Source: SZUA-547 sp963669265
GTDB taxonomy: Bacteria; Pseudomonadota; Alphaproteobacteria; Rhodobacterales; Rhodobacteraceae
Direction of reading: 5' to 3'
Assembly (NCBI GenBank): GCA_963669265.1
Contig: OY769916.1
Span: 2,170,001-2,234,000, forward strand
Length of the DNA: 64,000 nucleotides
In this document: positions 42,758-51,347 of the stretch, piece after piece
Layout of the letters: each line of letters opens with the position of its first letter
How positions within the stretch are numbered: position 1 is the first letter of the stretch
Translations under genes and position numbers: made by a program
The notes under the pieces: model-generated
The model's database searches: none
What the model was told of the DNA's origin: nothing
Seen by the model: only the letters and a program-made list of their open reading frames with translations

Positions 42758-43702
42758 ATGTCCAAGGAACTCGATAAATTCAAGAAGGACTTTGCGCCGC
42801 TCAAGAAGGCGGCGGACAAGTGCCAGAACGATTACAAGGTCCATACGACGAACCGCGAGCATCACAAGCAGATGATGATGGAGTCGGCCAAAGAGATCGG
42901 CCGCGCGGTGCAGGAAGCCAAGAATGGCGGCGCTACGGGTGACAAGCTGGCGGATTTCATCACCGACAAGAATGTCAAAGTGGTGCTCAAGACCGTCGCT
43001 ACCGCCGACAAGGCGCTGAACAAGGAAGAAGGCAAGCTCAACAAGATCATGTCGACCAGCGCGGCCACGAAAAAGAGCCTTCTGGACCTGAAAAAGAAGG
43101 TCGAGAAAGAGGTCGCCGCGCGGAAGAAGAAGAAGACCCGCAAACTGCTGCCGAAGGACTCCAAGTCGCTCGCCGAGATGGAGAAGTTGCCAAGCGAGAT
43201 CCACGACCACGCCCAGGGTCTGGAGGACCACATCATCGGCATGGAGGCGATCCTGAAATGGACCGCCGCCAAAGAATACAAAGGTTTCGAGAAGATCGCC
43301 GCCATCGAAATCAAGATGACGAAGGACGAGCGCAAAGGCCGCGACACCAGCGAGACCGACAACCGGGCGTTCGACCTGCGGCTGGTCCAGAAAGCCCACC
43401 AAACCGTCAAGAAAATGTCGGAGGGCGCTAAAAAGCTCTGCATCGACGCGCTGAAGCAGACCAAGGCGGGCGACAAGGCGGCGGCGAAATCCTCGCTCGA
43501 CAAGGCCTATGCGGCGCTGAAGCAGATCGAAAAGGCGAAGGCCCCCTATGATCGCTCCTTCAAGACGATGAACCCCTATGATCTGAAAACCATGAAACAG
43601 TCGGCCGACGGCAAAAAGATCATCGCGGCCTATACAGATATGGGGAATTTGCAGAAAGACGCGAAAAAGGCCGTGGTCGGCACGGCCCGCAAATCGGTCT
43701 GA
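42758..43702 (+). CDS. Lysine-rich helical protein between ubiB and coaBC, function unknown
   Basis: A 314-residue protein with an extremely high Lys content throughout (for example KVEKEVAARKKKKTRKL and KKAADKCQNDYKVH), no signal peptide and no membrane segment. Nearly all of it is predicted helix, with charged heptad-like stretches (SLAEMEKLPSEIHDHAQGLEDHI), suggesting a helical bundle or coiled coil. Two Cys are present. I do not recognise it. AGGAG lies 7 bp upstream of ATG 42758, and the translated codons look normal, so it is real. It interrupts the common ubiE-ubiB-coaBC-dut order and has no mobility gene. Confidence 0.65.
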   Translation: MSKELDKFKKDFAPLKKAADKCQNDYKVHTTNREHHKQMMMESAKEIGRAVQEAKNGGATGDKLADFITDKNVKVVLKTVATADKALNKEEGKLNKIMSTSAATKKSLLDLKKKVEKEVAARKKKKTRKLLPKDSKSLAEMEKLPSEIHDHAQGLEDHIIGMEAILKWTAAKEYKGFEKIAAIEIKMTKDERKGRDTSETDNRAFDLRLVQKAHQTVKKMSEGAKKLCIDALKQTKAGDKAAAKSSLDKAYAALKQIEKAKAPYDRSFKTMNPYDLKTMKQSADGKKIIAAYTDMGNLQKDAKKAVVGTARKSV

Positions 43703-43773
43703 CGCGCCGCATCGCTTGCGCCCGCCCGCCCCGCTATTTACGACTCTGTCACCCTTGACGGAAAGGAGCGCCG

Positions 43774-45018
43774 ATGTCGGATGGTCTGGCGGGCAAACGC
43801 ATTCTTCTGGTGATCGGCGGCGGGATCGCCGCCTATAAATGCCTTGATCTGATCCGCCGCGCGCAGGAACGCGGCGCATCCGTGACCTGCGTGACGACGC
43901 GGGCGTCGGAGGAGTTCGTCACGCCGCTCACCCTCTCCAGCCTGTCGGGGCAGAAAGTCTATCGCGATCTTTTCGACCTGACTGAAGAGGCGGAGATGGG
44001 CCACATTCAGCTCTCGCGGGCGGCCGATCTGGTTGTCGTCGCTCCGGCCACGGCCGACCTGATGGCGAAGATGGCGGGCGGTCTGGCCAACGACCTCGCT
44101 TCGACCCTTCTGATGGCGACGGACAAACGCGTGCTGATCGCCCCGGCGATGAACGTGCGGATGTGGGAGCATCCCGCCACCCAACGCAACCTCGCCACGC
44201 TCGCGGGCGACGGGGTGTTGACCGTTGGCCCCAACAGCGGAGAGATGGCCTGCGGCGAATACGGGCCGGGCCGCATGGCGGAGCCCGCCGAAATCCTGAT
44301 GGCGATCGAAGAGACGCTGGGCGAGGCGCCGGAGGGGCCGCTTTCCGGCAAGCGCTTCGTCGTCACCTCAGGCCCGACGCATGAGCCAATCGACCCAGTG
44401 CGCTATATCGCCAACCGCTCCTCCGGCAAGCAGGGCGCGGCGATCGCCTCAGCGCTGGCGGCGATGGGCGGCGAGGTGACGCTGGTCACCGGCCCGACGG
44501 TGGAGCCGGACCCGACCGGCGCCAATGTCGTGCATGTCGAAACAGCGATCGAAATGCGGGATGCGGTGCAATCCGCCCTGCCCGCCGACGCCGCGGTATT
44601 CGCCGCCGCCGTTGCGGACTGGCGCAGCGCTGAGGCCGCCACATCCAAGATCAAGAAGGATGGCGACGCGCCCGCGCCCCTGGCACTGGTGGAGAATCCG
44701 GACATCCTAAAAACCGTCGCATCGCTTCCGCCCGGCGAGCGCCCGGCGCTCGTAGTCGGATTCGCGGCGGAAACCAACGACATCGCCCGGCACGCCACGG
44801 AAAAGCGCGCCCGCAAGGGCTGCGACTGGATCCTCGCCAACGACGTCTCGCAAAGCTCGTCGGTGCCCGGCGGGGTGATGGGCGGGTCAGAGAACGCGGT
44901 CTCCCTGATCACCGCCGAGGGCGCCGAGGACTGGCCGCGCATGAAGAAATCCGAGGTCGCCTCCCGCCTCGCCCGGCGCATCGCGGAGCATCTGGCGCGG
45001 GAGACGGCGACATGCTGA
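43774..45018 (+). CDS. coaBC: Bifunctional phosphopantothenoylcysteine decarboxylase/synthetase
   Basis: CoaBC, 414 residues, carries out two steps of coenzyme A synthesis. The CoaC half (1-185) is a flavin decarboxylase with IGGGIAAYKCLDLIRRAQ, the substrate-binding APAMNVRMWEHPATQ and the catalytic Cys in GEMACGEYGPGRMAEP. The CoaB half (190-410) has VVTSGPTHEPIDPVRYIANRSSGKQG (two segments) and the AAVADWRSAEAATSKIKK loop. The stop overlaps the dut start by 7 bp. Confidence 0.98.
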   Translation: MSDGLAGKRILLVIGGGIAAYKCLDLIRRAQERGASVTCVTTRASEEFVTPLTLSSLSGQKVYRDLFDLTEEAEMGHIQLSRAADLVVVAPATADLMAKMAGGLANDLASTLLMATDKRVLIAPAMNVRMWEHPATQRNLATLAGDGVLTVGPNSGEMACGEYGPGRMAEPAEILMAIEETLGEAPEGPLSGKRFVVTSGPTHEPIDPVRYIANRSSGKQGAAIASALAAMGGEVTLVTGPTVEPDPTGANVVHVETAIEMRDAVQSALPADAAVFAAAVADWRSAEAATSKIKKDGDAPAPLALVENPDILKTVASLPPGERPALVVGFAAETNDIARHATEKRARKGCDWILANDVSQSSSVPGGVMGGSENAVSLITAEGAEDWPRMKKSEVASRLARRIAEHLARETATC

Positions 45019-45497
45019 GCCGAGAGGACCGGAACGTGACGGTCGGGCTGGAAAAGCTGCCGCATTACGACGACGCGCATCCCTTGCCCGCTTATGAGAC
45101 GCCGGGCTCGGCGGGCATGGATCTGCGCGCTATGGTGGCGGAGACTGAGAGCGTCGCCCCGGGCGAACGCGCGCTGATCGCGACCGGGCTGAGGCTCGCG
45201 ATCCCGGAAGGCTTCGAGGGCCAGGTGCGCCCCCGGTCCGGCCTCGCTCTGAAGACCGGTCTGACGGTGGCCAACGCCCCCGGCACGATTGACTCTGATT
45301 ACCGGGGCGAGGTGAAGGTCATCCTGATCAATCTCGGGCCTGATCCGGTGGAGATCTCCCATGGCGACCGCATCGCGCAGCTGGTCATCGCCCCGGTCGC
45401 GCGGGCCGTCTGGCGCGAAGGGCCGCTGGACCAGACCGCGCGGGGCGAGGGCGGGTTCGGCTCCACCGGCGTGAAAGCCGAGGCCAACGCCACATGA
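45012..45497 (+). CDS. dut: dUTP pyrophosphatase
   Basis: dUTPase, 161 residues, hydrolyses dUTP to dUMP. All five motifs are visible: AGMDLRA (about 34), RPRSGLALKTG (about 77), GTIDSDYRGEVKV (about 93), DRIAQLVI (about 121) and the C-terminal RGEGGFGSTG loop. The start overlaps coaBC and its stop overlaps the next gene by 4 bp. The first Met (MLSREDRN) may be followed by an alternative downstream start, but this one is coupled. Confidence 0.97.
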   Translation: MLSREDRNVTVGLEKLPHYDDAHPLPAYETPGSAGMDLRAMVAETESVAPGERALIATGLRLAIPEGFEGQVRPRSGLALKTGLTVANAPGTIDSDYRGEVKVILINLGPDPVEISHGDRIAQLVIAPVARAVWREGPLDQTARGEGGFGSTGVKAEANAT

Positions 45498-46258
45498 GCG
45501 CATTTTCGGATGAAGAGCTGGAGCGTTACGCCCGCCATATCGTGCTGCGCGAGATCGGCGGGCCGGGCCAGCAACGCCTGAAGGCCGCGCGCGTGCTGGT
45601 CATCGGCGCTGGCGGGCTCGGCTCGCCCGCGCTCCTCTATCTCGCCGCCGCCGGGGTCGGAACGCTGGGAATCGTCGACGATGACGAGGTCTCGCTCTCA
45701 AACCTGCAACGACAGGTGCTGCACGCGACGGAGACGGTGGGCCAACCAAAGACGGAAAGCGCGACCGAGACCATCGGCCGGGTGAACCCGAACGTGCGCG
45801 TGGAGACCCACGCCCTGCGCCTGACGGCGGAGAACGCCGCGGAGCTGATCGGCGCCTATGACATGGTGCTCGACGGGTCGGACAATTTTGACACCCGCTA
45901 TCTGGTGGCCAGAACGGCGGCCGAGCTGAAAAAGCCGCTGATCTTCGCCGCCATCGGCCAATGGGAGGGGCAGCTCTCCACCTTCAGGCCTTGGGAGGGT
46001 GGGCCTTGCTACGAGTGCATTTTTCCCGACCGTCCGGCGGCGGGCCTCGCCCCGACCTGCGCCGATGCGGGCGTGCTGGGCGCATTGGCGGGCGTGATGG
46101 GCGCGATGCAGGCGGCCGAAGCGGTTAAGGAGATTGTCGGATCGGGAGAGAGCCTCTCTGGCGCGCTCCTTCTCTACGACGCTTTGGGAACCGAGTTCCG
46201 CAAGATCCGGGTCAAGAAGAACCCGGACTGTCCCGTGTGCGGCGGCGCCCCCGCCTGA
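45494..46258 (+). CDS. ThiF/MoeB/HesA-type adenylyltransferase
   Basis: A 254-residue E1-like protein that adenylates the C-terminus of a sulfur-carrier protein such as MoaD or ThiS. It shows RVLVIGAGGLGSPALLYLAAAG (segments, about 32-53), DDDEVSLSNLQRQVLH (about 61-76), the DGSDNFDTRY loop and two zinc Cys pairs (CYECIFPD, and CPVC near the C-terminus). PTCADAGVLG contains the Cys of the crossover loop. Which sulfur carrier it serves is not shown by neighbours. It overlaps dut by 4 bp (ATGA). Confidence 0.92.
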   Translation: MSAFSDEELERYARHIVLREIGGPGQQRLKAARVLVIGAGGLGSPALLYLAAAGVGTLGIVDDDEVSLSNLQRQVLHATETVGQPKTESATETIGRVNPNVRVETHALRLTAENAAELIGAYDMVLDGSDNFDTRYLVARTAAELKKPLIFAAIGQWEGQLSTFRPWEGGPCYECIFPDRPAAGLAPTCADAGVLGALAGVMGAMQAAEAVKEIVGSGESLSGALLLYDALGTEFRKIRVKKNPDCPVCGGAPA

Positions 46259-46277
46259 GCGAAGGCGCCAACCGATC

Positions 46278-47264
46278 TTACATCATCGCGGGAACGACCT
46301 TATCGGGCGGCGTATGCCCGTCATCGAAGGTCTTGATGTTCATGATCACCTTCTCGCCCATGTCGATCCGGCCCTCGGTCGTCGCTGATCCCATATGCGG
46401 CAGCAACACGACGTTGGGTAGCTGCATCAGGCGGGAGTTCACCGCCGGCTCCTTCTCGAACACGTCCAGCCCGGCGCCGGCGATATGACCCGATTCCAGC
46501 AGACGGATCATCGCGTTTTCGTCGATCACCTCGCCGCGCGCGGTGTTCACGATGTAAGCGCCCTTCTTCATCACCTGCAGCCGGCGAGAGGACATAAGGT
46601 GATAGGTGGCCGGAGTATGCGGGCAGTTGATCGAAAGGATGTCGACCCGCGCCAGCATCTGATCCAGGCTGTCCCAATAGGTGGCGCCCAGCTCCTCCTC
46701 GATGTTCTGATGCAGCCGGCGACGGTTGTGATAATGCACCTGCAGGCCGAACGCCTTGGCGCGCCGCGCGACCGCCTGCCCGATCCGGCCCATGCCGAGG
46801 ATTCCAAGGCGCTTGCCCCAAATCCGCGATCCGGTCATGCCGGTCGGCGTCCAGCCGGGCCAGTCGCCCGACCGCATCAGCGTCAGCCCTTCGGCGATCC
46901 GCCGCGGCACGCCCAGAATCAGCGCCATGCACATATCCGCCGTATCCTCGGCCAGAACGCCCGGCGTATTGGTCACGGTGATGCCTCGGCTGCGCGCGGT
47001 CTGGACGTCGATATGGTCGAAACCCGCGCCGTAATTGGCGATCAGGCGCATATTCTGCCCGGCTCTGGCCAGAACTTTTTGATCAATCTGATCGTTGAGC
47101 GTCGGCACCAACACATCCGCGTCTCGAACGGCGGCGCCCAGCTCGGCGGCGGTCATAGGCTGATCGGACTCGTTCAGACGAGCGTCGAATAATTCGCTCA
47201 TCCGGGTCTCTATCGGCTCCGGCAGACGGCGTGTCACCACCACCCGGAGTTTACGGTCAGTCAT
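46278..47264 (-). CDS. D-isomer-specific 2-hydroxyacid dehydrogenase (glyoxylate/hydroxypyruvate reductase type)
   Basis: A 328-residue NAD(P)-dependent enzyme that reduces a 2-oxo acid, most likely glyoxylate or hydroxypyruvate. NANYGAGFDHIDVQTARSRGI-type segments precede the nucleotide site GKRLGILGMGRIGQAVARRA (about 147-166). VNTARGEVIDENA contains the catalytic Arg, DVFEKEPAVN the Glu, and LLPHMGSATTEGR the His. The start at 47264 (MTDRKLRVVV) is chosen over upstream in-frame codons on family grounds; GAGGAGG lies about 13 bp upstream. It converges on the ThiF-like gene. Confidence 0.92.
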   Translation of the reverse strand: MTDRKLRVVVTRRLPEPIETRMSELFDARLNESDQPMTAAELGAAVRDADVLVPTLNDQIDQKVLARAGQNMRLIANYGAGFDHIDVQTARSRGITVTNTPGVLAEDTADMCMALILGVPRRIAEGLTLMRSGDWPGWTPTGMTGSRIWGKRLGILGMGRIGQAVARRAKAFGLQVHYHNRRRLHQNIEEELGATYWDSLDQMLARVDILSINCPHTPATYHLMSSRRLQVMKKGAYIVNTARGEVIDENAMIRLLESGHIAGAGLDVFEKEPAVNSRLMQLPNVVLLPHMGSATTEGRIDMGEKVIMNIKTFDDGHTPPDKVVPAMM

Positions 47265-47363
47265 GGCCTTGAAATCCCTCCTCAAACAACACGGACGTGT
47301 GTTAGTGTCTATGACACAAGGGCGCGCAATAAAAGAACCAACGGCGCCAGAGGCGGTGAAATT

Positions 47364-48005
47364 ATGGGTAGTTTGAGCGGCGCCGCGCGGATGCGCGGAG
47401 CGTTCTGTGGTGGATTTCTCCAATCGGTCTTGGCGATGGCCGTTCTCAGTGGAGGACTGGCCCTGTCGCCCTACGCCGCGTTAGCGCAAACGCAGGATGT
47501 CGCGAGCGCGAGCGATGCGCCGGACGCCGCAATTTCCGGCGCCGCCGCGCCCTCGGACACAGCCCCCAGCACACCAAGGCGCGGCTCGCAGACCGGCCTG
47601 GCGATTCCACGTTTCGTCAGCCTGAAATCCAGCACCGTAAACGCCCGCCGCGGTCCCAGCCTGTCGCATCAGGTCGATTGGGTCTTCGTGCGCCGGGGCC
47701 TGCCTGTCGAAGTGGTCGCCGAGCACGGCAACTGGCGCAAGGTGCGCGATCACGACGGCGCATCCGGCTGGGTGCATCACTCGCTGATCCGGGGCGCGCG
47801 CAGCGCAATCATCGTGTCGCCGGAGACGATGCTGATGAGAAAACCCTCGCCATACGCCCGCCCGGTCGCGCGCGCGGAACGGGGCGTGGTCGCCAGCATC
47901 GAAGAATGCGTTCCCGCCTGGTGCGAGATCGAGGCGGACGGGTTTGAGGGATGGGCGCGCAAGACCGCGCTCTGGGGCGTTCGTGCGGATGAGGTCTTCG
48001 ACTAG
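47364..48005 (+). CDS. Secreted protein with two SH3-like domains
   Basis: A 213-residue exported protein with a signal peptide in residues 1-42 (SVLAMAVLSGGLALSPYAALA). After a low-complexity Ala/Ser/Asp/Pro segment come two bacterial SH3 (SH3_4/SH3b) copies: SLKSSTVNARRGPSLSHQVDWVFVRRGLPVEVV with GNWRKVRDHDGASGWVHHSLI (about 85-145), then ETMLMRKPSP and the matching EADGFEGWARKTALWGV. Such modules often bind cell wall. Two Cys (EECVPAWCEI) could form a disulfide. It is divergent from the dehydrogenase and often lies beside it in related genomes. Confidence 0.85.
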   Translation: MGSLSGAARMRGAFCGGFLQSVLAMAVLSGGLALSPYAALAQTQDVASASDAPDAAISGAAAPSDTAPSTPRRGSQTGLAIPRFVSLKSSTVNARRGPSLSHQVDWVFVRRGLPVEVVAEHGNWRKVRDHDGASGWVHHSLIRGARSAIIVSPETMLMRKPSPYARPVARAERGVVASIEECVPAWCEIEADGFEGWARKTALWGVRADEVFD

Positions 48006-48034
48006 GGCGTGAAAAGCGGCGGGTCGGGAACGGC

Positions 48035-48472
48035 CTAGCGCTTGCGGCGCAGACGGATCACCACATCGACCCCCGCGATCTCAGCGCCTTCGGGCGGTTC
48101 CGGCAGGCGAGAGATCTCAATCGAGTCGACCGGCGCGTCCGACATCACGCCTTCATCTTCAATGAAGAAATGCGGGTGATCCTCGGTGCGGGTGTCAAAG
48201 TAGCTGCGCGGCCCTTCGACGCCGATCTCCTTGAGAACGCCCGCCTCCGTGAACACCCGGAGCGTGTTGTAAACCGTCGCCAACGACACGCCGCTGTCCG
48301 CCGCGCAAGCCGCCTCATAGAGGCTCTCCGCCGTCACATGCCGGTGCTTGCCGTCGCCGATCAGCAGCGCGGCCAACGCCTTGCGCTGCCGGGTCGGGCG
48401 CAGCCCCGCGTCCAGCAGCCACCGCTCGGCGCGGCCTTCCGGCGTGATGTCAGTTTCGTCTAAAGCGCTCAT
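48035..48472 (-). CDS. irr: Fur-superfamily regulator, Irr-like
   Basis: A 145-residue transcriptional regulator. RPTRQRKALAALLI and VSLATVYNTLRVFTEAGVLKEI (about 25-85) form the Fur winged helix. The metal/dimer half has HPHFF and lacks the two C-terminal CxxC pairs of Fur and Zur, and GKHRHVTAESL has the HRH cluster found in Irr. Irr represses or activates iron and heme genes when heme is low. The start at 48472 matches the family; the frame runs further upstream without a site. It is divergent from fabA, a common arrangement in Rhodobacterales. Confidence 0.82.
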   Translation of the reverse strand: MSALDETDITPEGRAERWLLDAGLRPTRQRKALAALLIGDGKHRHVTAESLYEAACAADSGVSLATVYNTLRVFTEAGVLKEIGVEGPRSYFDTRTEDHPHFFIEDEGVMSDAPVDSIEISRLPEPPEGAEIAGVDVVIRLRRKR

Positions 48473-48660
48473 TGCACCCGACTTCTCGCAAATCCGGCTC
48501 ACTTTGGCAACTTGCCTTGATCTGCTCGGCGGCGCAAAGACGCTTCGAGGCCGACCCGCGACCCCCCGCTGCTTGTGAAGATCGCAGACCGGTGTTACGC
48601 AGACATTACAAAATATTTCAGCGAGCGTTGACTCGCAAAGAGAGTTCAAGGGATGAGCGC

Positions 48661-49170
48661 ATGACGGATCGCCAGTCCAGCTACGACTATGAAGACTTGC
48701 TGGCGTGCGGTCGGGGCGAACTGTTCGGACCCGGCAACGCGCAGCTTCCGGCGCCGCCGATGCTGATGGTGGATCGCGTGACCTCGATCACGGCGGATGG
48801 CGGCCCGAACGGTAAGGGCCAGGTTGTCGCCGAGTTCGACATCAATCCCGATCTCTGGTTCTTCAAGTGCCACTTTATCGGCGATCCGGTGATGCCCGGT
48901 TGCCTTGGGGTCGACGCGCTTTGGCAGCTGACCGGGTTCTTCCTGGGCTGGCTGGGCATGCCGGGCCGCGGCCGCGCTCTGGGCGTGGGCGACGTCAAAT
49001 TCACCGGCATGGTCACGCCGGACGTGAAACAGGTGCGCTATACGGTGAACCTGACCCGTGTGATCGACCGAAAGCTAAAAATGGGACTGGCCGACGGGAT
49101 CATGGAGGCCGATGGCGAGCCCATCTACACCACCACCCGCATGCAGGTCGGCCTGTTTCGGGATGAGTGA
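48661..49170 (+). CDS. fabA: Beta-hydroxydecanoyl-ACP dehydratase/isomerase
   Basis: FabA, 169 residues, dehydrates 3-hydroxydecanoyl-ACP and isomerises it, starting unsaturated fatty-acid synthesis. It shows FKCHFIGDPVMPGCLGVDALWQL with catalytic His and the Asp region, plus KFTGMVTPDVKQVRY, as in the family. ATG at 48661 lies after AAGGGATGAGCG, a weak but plausible site. fabB follows 113 bp later and fabI after it, so the three make one unit opposite irr. Confidence 0.98.
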   Translation: MTDRQSSYDYEDLLACGRGELFGPGNAQLPAPPMLMVDRVTSITADGGPNGKGQVVAEFDINPDLWFFKCHFIGDPVMPGCLGVDALWQLTGFFLGWLGMPGRGRALGVGDVKFTGMVTPDVKQVRYTVNLTRVIDRKLKMGLADGIMEADGEPIYTTTRMQVGLFRDE

Positions 49171-49283
49171 CCCGAACAGACGCCGGGATTGGTCTGCGAC
49201 TGGTCCGGGGTCGGTTCCGGGGTTGGTATTGAGCCGATCAGTTCATATCTGACGTGATTGTCTCTGACATCGAGGAGGGTCGA

Positions 49284-50507
49284 ATGCGACGCGTTGTGGT
49301 TACCGGCATGGGGATCGTCTCGTCGATCGGTTCAAACGCGCAGGAGGTGAACGCCAGCCTGCGCGACGGAAAATCCGGCATCAGTTTTGCGGAGGATTAC
49401 GCCGAGCACGGCTTTCGCAGCCAGGTGCACGGCATGCCGAATATCGACCTGAAAGAGCATATCGACAAGCGCAACATGCGCTTCATGGGCGATGGCGCGG
49501 CGTATAACTTCATCGCCATGCAGCAGGCGATCGCCGATTCCGGACTGGAGGAGAATGACATCTCCAACCCGCGCACCGGGCTGGTGATGGGCTCCGGCGG
49601 CCCGTCGACGAAGAATTTGTTCAACGCTCATAACATCGTGGTCGAAAAGGGCAGCCCGAAACGGATGGGGCCGTTCATGGTCACCCGCGGCATGTCCTCG
49701 ACCAACTCGGCCTGCCTTGCGACGCCGTTCAAGATCAAGGGCGTGAACTACTCCATCACCTCGGCCTGCTCCACCTCCGCCCATTGCATCGGCAACGGCG
49801 CAGAGATGATCCAGTGGGGCAAGCAGGACATCGTTTTCGCCGGCGGCGGAGAGGAGTTGGACTGGACCCTCTCGTGCCTGTTCGACGCGATGGGCGCGAT
49901 GAGCTCCAAATACAACGATGCGCCAGAGACCGCGTCGCGGGCGTTCTCCAGCACGCGCGACGGGTTCGTGATTGCGGGCGGCGGCGGCGTCGTGGTTCTG
50001 GAGGAACTGGAGCACGCCAAGGCGCGCGGCGCCAAGATCTACGCCGAGGTGACGGGCTACGGCGCTACGTCGGACGGGTATGACATGGTCGCGCCCTCGG
50101 GCGAGGGCGCCGAGCGCTGCATGAATCTCGCGATCTCCACGCTTGGCGATCGTAAGGTCGGTTATATCAACGCCCATGGCACCTCAACCCCGGCGGGCGA
50201 CGTGACCGAGGTGGAGGCGGTGCGCCGCGTCTTCGGCGACACTCATCCGCCGATCAGCTCCACCAAATCGCTGACCGGGCACAGTCTGGGCGCGACCGGC
50301 GTGCAGGAGGCGATCTATTGCCTCCTGATGATGCAGGGCGACTTCATCGCCGCGTCGGCCAATGTCGATGAACTGGATCCGGCGCTGCGCCCTGATGAGA
50401 TTGCGACCACCCGCGTCGACAACGCCGGGCTGGATACGGTCCTCTCCAACTCCTTCGGTTTTGGCGGCACGAACGCGACGCTCGCGCTCAGCCGGTATGA
50501 CGGGTGA
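49284..50507 (+). CDS. fabB: 3-oxoacyl-ACP synthase I
   Basis: FabB, 407 residues, elongates unsaturated intermediates made by FabA. It carries TSACSTSAHCIGNGAEMIQ with the active-site Cys (about 163), HGTSTPAGDVTEVEAV (first catalytic His), and TKSLTGHSLGATGVQE (second His), plus the VLSNSFGFGGTNATL C-terminal signature. The ATG at 49284 has GAGGAGGG at 4-9 bp, better than an in-frame ATG 30 bp upstream. The stop is 5 bp before fabI. Confidence 0.98.
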   Translation: MRRVVVTGMGIVSSIGSNAQEVNASLRDGKSGISFAEDYAEHGFRSQVHGMPNIDLKEHIDKRNMRFMGDGAAYNFIAMQQAIADSGLEENDISNPRTGLVMGSGGPSTKNLFNAHNIVVEKGSPKRMGPFMVTRGMSSTNSACLATPFKIKGVNYSITSACSTSAHCIGNGAEMIQWGKQDIVFAGGGEELDWTLSCLFDAMGAMSSKYNDAPETASRAFSSTRDGFVIAGGGGVVVLEELEHAKARGAKIYAEVTGYGATSDGYDMVAPSGEGAERCMNLAISTLGDRKVGYINAHGTSTPAGDVTEVEAVRRVFGDTHPPISSTKSLTGHSLGATGVQEAIYCLLMMQGDFIAASANVDELDPALRPDEIATTRVDNAGLDTVLSNSFGFGGTNATLALSRYDG

Positions 50508-50512
50508 ACGCC

Positions 50513-51316
50513 ATGACCGGATTGATGAGTGGAAAACGCGGACTGGTGATGGGCGTGGCCAATAACCACTCCATCGCCTGGGGCATCGCAAAGATGCTGC
50601 ATGACCATGGCGCGGAGATGGCCTTCACCTATCAGGGCGAAGCATTCGGAAAACGAGTCGCCCCACTGGCCGAAAGCGTCGGCGCCAGCCATTTGCTGGA
50701 TGCGGACGTCACGGATCCGGCCAGTCTGGACAAGGTTTGCGATACCCTGACCCGCGATTGGGGCAAGATGGATTTCTTCGTCCACGCGATCGCCTTTTCC
50801 GACAAGGAGGAGCTGGCCGGCCGCTACGCCGACACCAGCCGCGAAAATTTCCTGCGTTCGATGGAGATCTCCTGCTATTCGCTGGTCGACATCTCGCGCC
50901 GGGTCGCGCCGCTGATGACCGAGGGCGGCTCCATCGTCACCCTGACTTATCTGGGCGCGCAGAAAGTAATGCCCAACTACAACGTCATGGGCGTCGCCAA
51001 GGCGGCGCTGGAGGCGAGCGTTCGGTATCTGGCGAATGATCTCGGTCCCGACGGCATCCGCGTCAACGCGATCAGCCCCGGCCCGATGCGGACGCTGGCG
51101 GGATCGGCGGTCGGCGGCGCGCGGAGGGTCTATAACACCACCGAAGCGAACGCGCCGCTCCGCAAGAACGCGGCGCTGGAGCATGTCGGCGGCGCGGGCC
51201 TCTATCTGCTATCCGATCTCGGCGCGTCCACCACCGGCGAGGTGATCTTCGTCGACGGCGGCTATCACGCCATCGGCATGGCGCAGCTCGAGAATCTGCA
51301 GAAAGTCTCCAGCTGA
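50513..51316 (+). CDS. fabI: Enoyl-ACP reductase (NADH)
   Basis: FabI, 267 residues, reduces enoyl-ACP in the last step of each fatty-acid cycle. It has the MSGKRGLVMGVANNHSIAWGIA dinucleotide region (in segments), the Tyr-Lys pair in LTYLGAQKVMPNYNVMGVAK (about 143-162) and SPGPMRTLAGSAVGG. It begins at 50513, 5 bp after fabB, and a strong terminator follows. It is typical of the irr-fabABI cluster of Rhodobacterales. Confidence 0.97.
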   Translation: MTGLMSGKRGLVMGVANNHSIAWGIAKMLHDHGAEMAFTYQGEAFGKRVAPLAESVGASHLLDADVTDPASLDKVCDTLTRDWGKMDFFVHAIAFSDKEELAGRYADTSRENFLRSMEISCYSLVDISRRVAPLMTEGGSIVTLTYLGAQKVMPNYNVMGVAKAALEASVRYLANDLGPDGIRVNAISPGPMRTLAGSAVGGARRVYNTTEANAPLRKNAALEHVGGAGLYLLSDLGASTTGEVIFVDGGYHAIGMAQLENLQKVSS

Positions 51317-51347
51317 GCGGCGCGCGACGCTAGCGCGCCGCCTTTTT
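51317..51347 (+). terminator. Rho-independent terminator after fabI
   Basis: A perfect 9-bp GC stem (GCGGCGCGC at 51317-51325, complement 51333-51341, seven-base loop) is followed by CTTTTT. It begins directly after the fabI stop and overlaps the last codons of the convergent DMT transporter gene. Confidence 0.85.
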
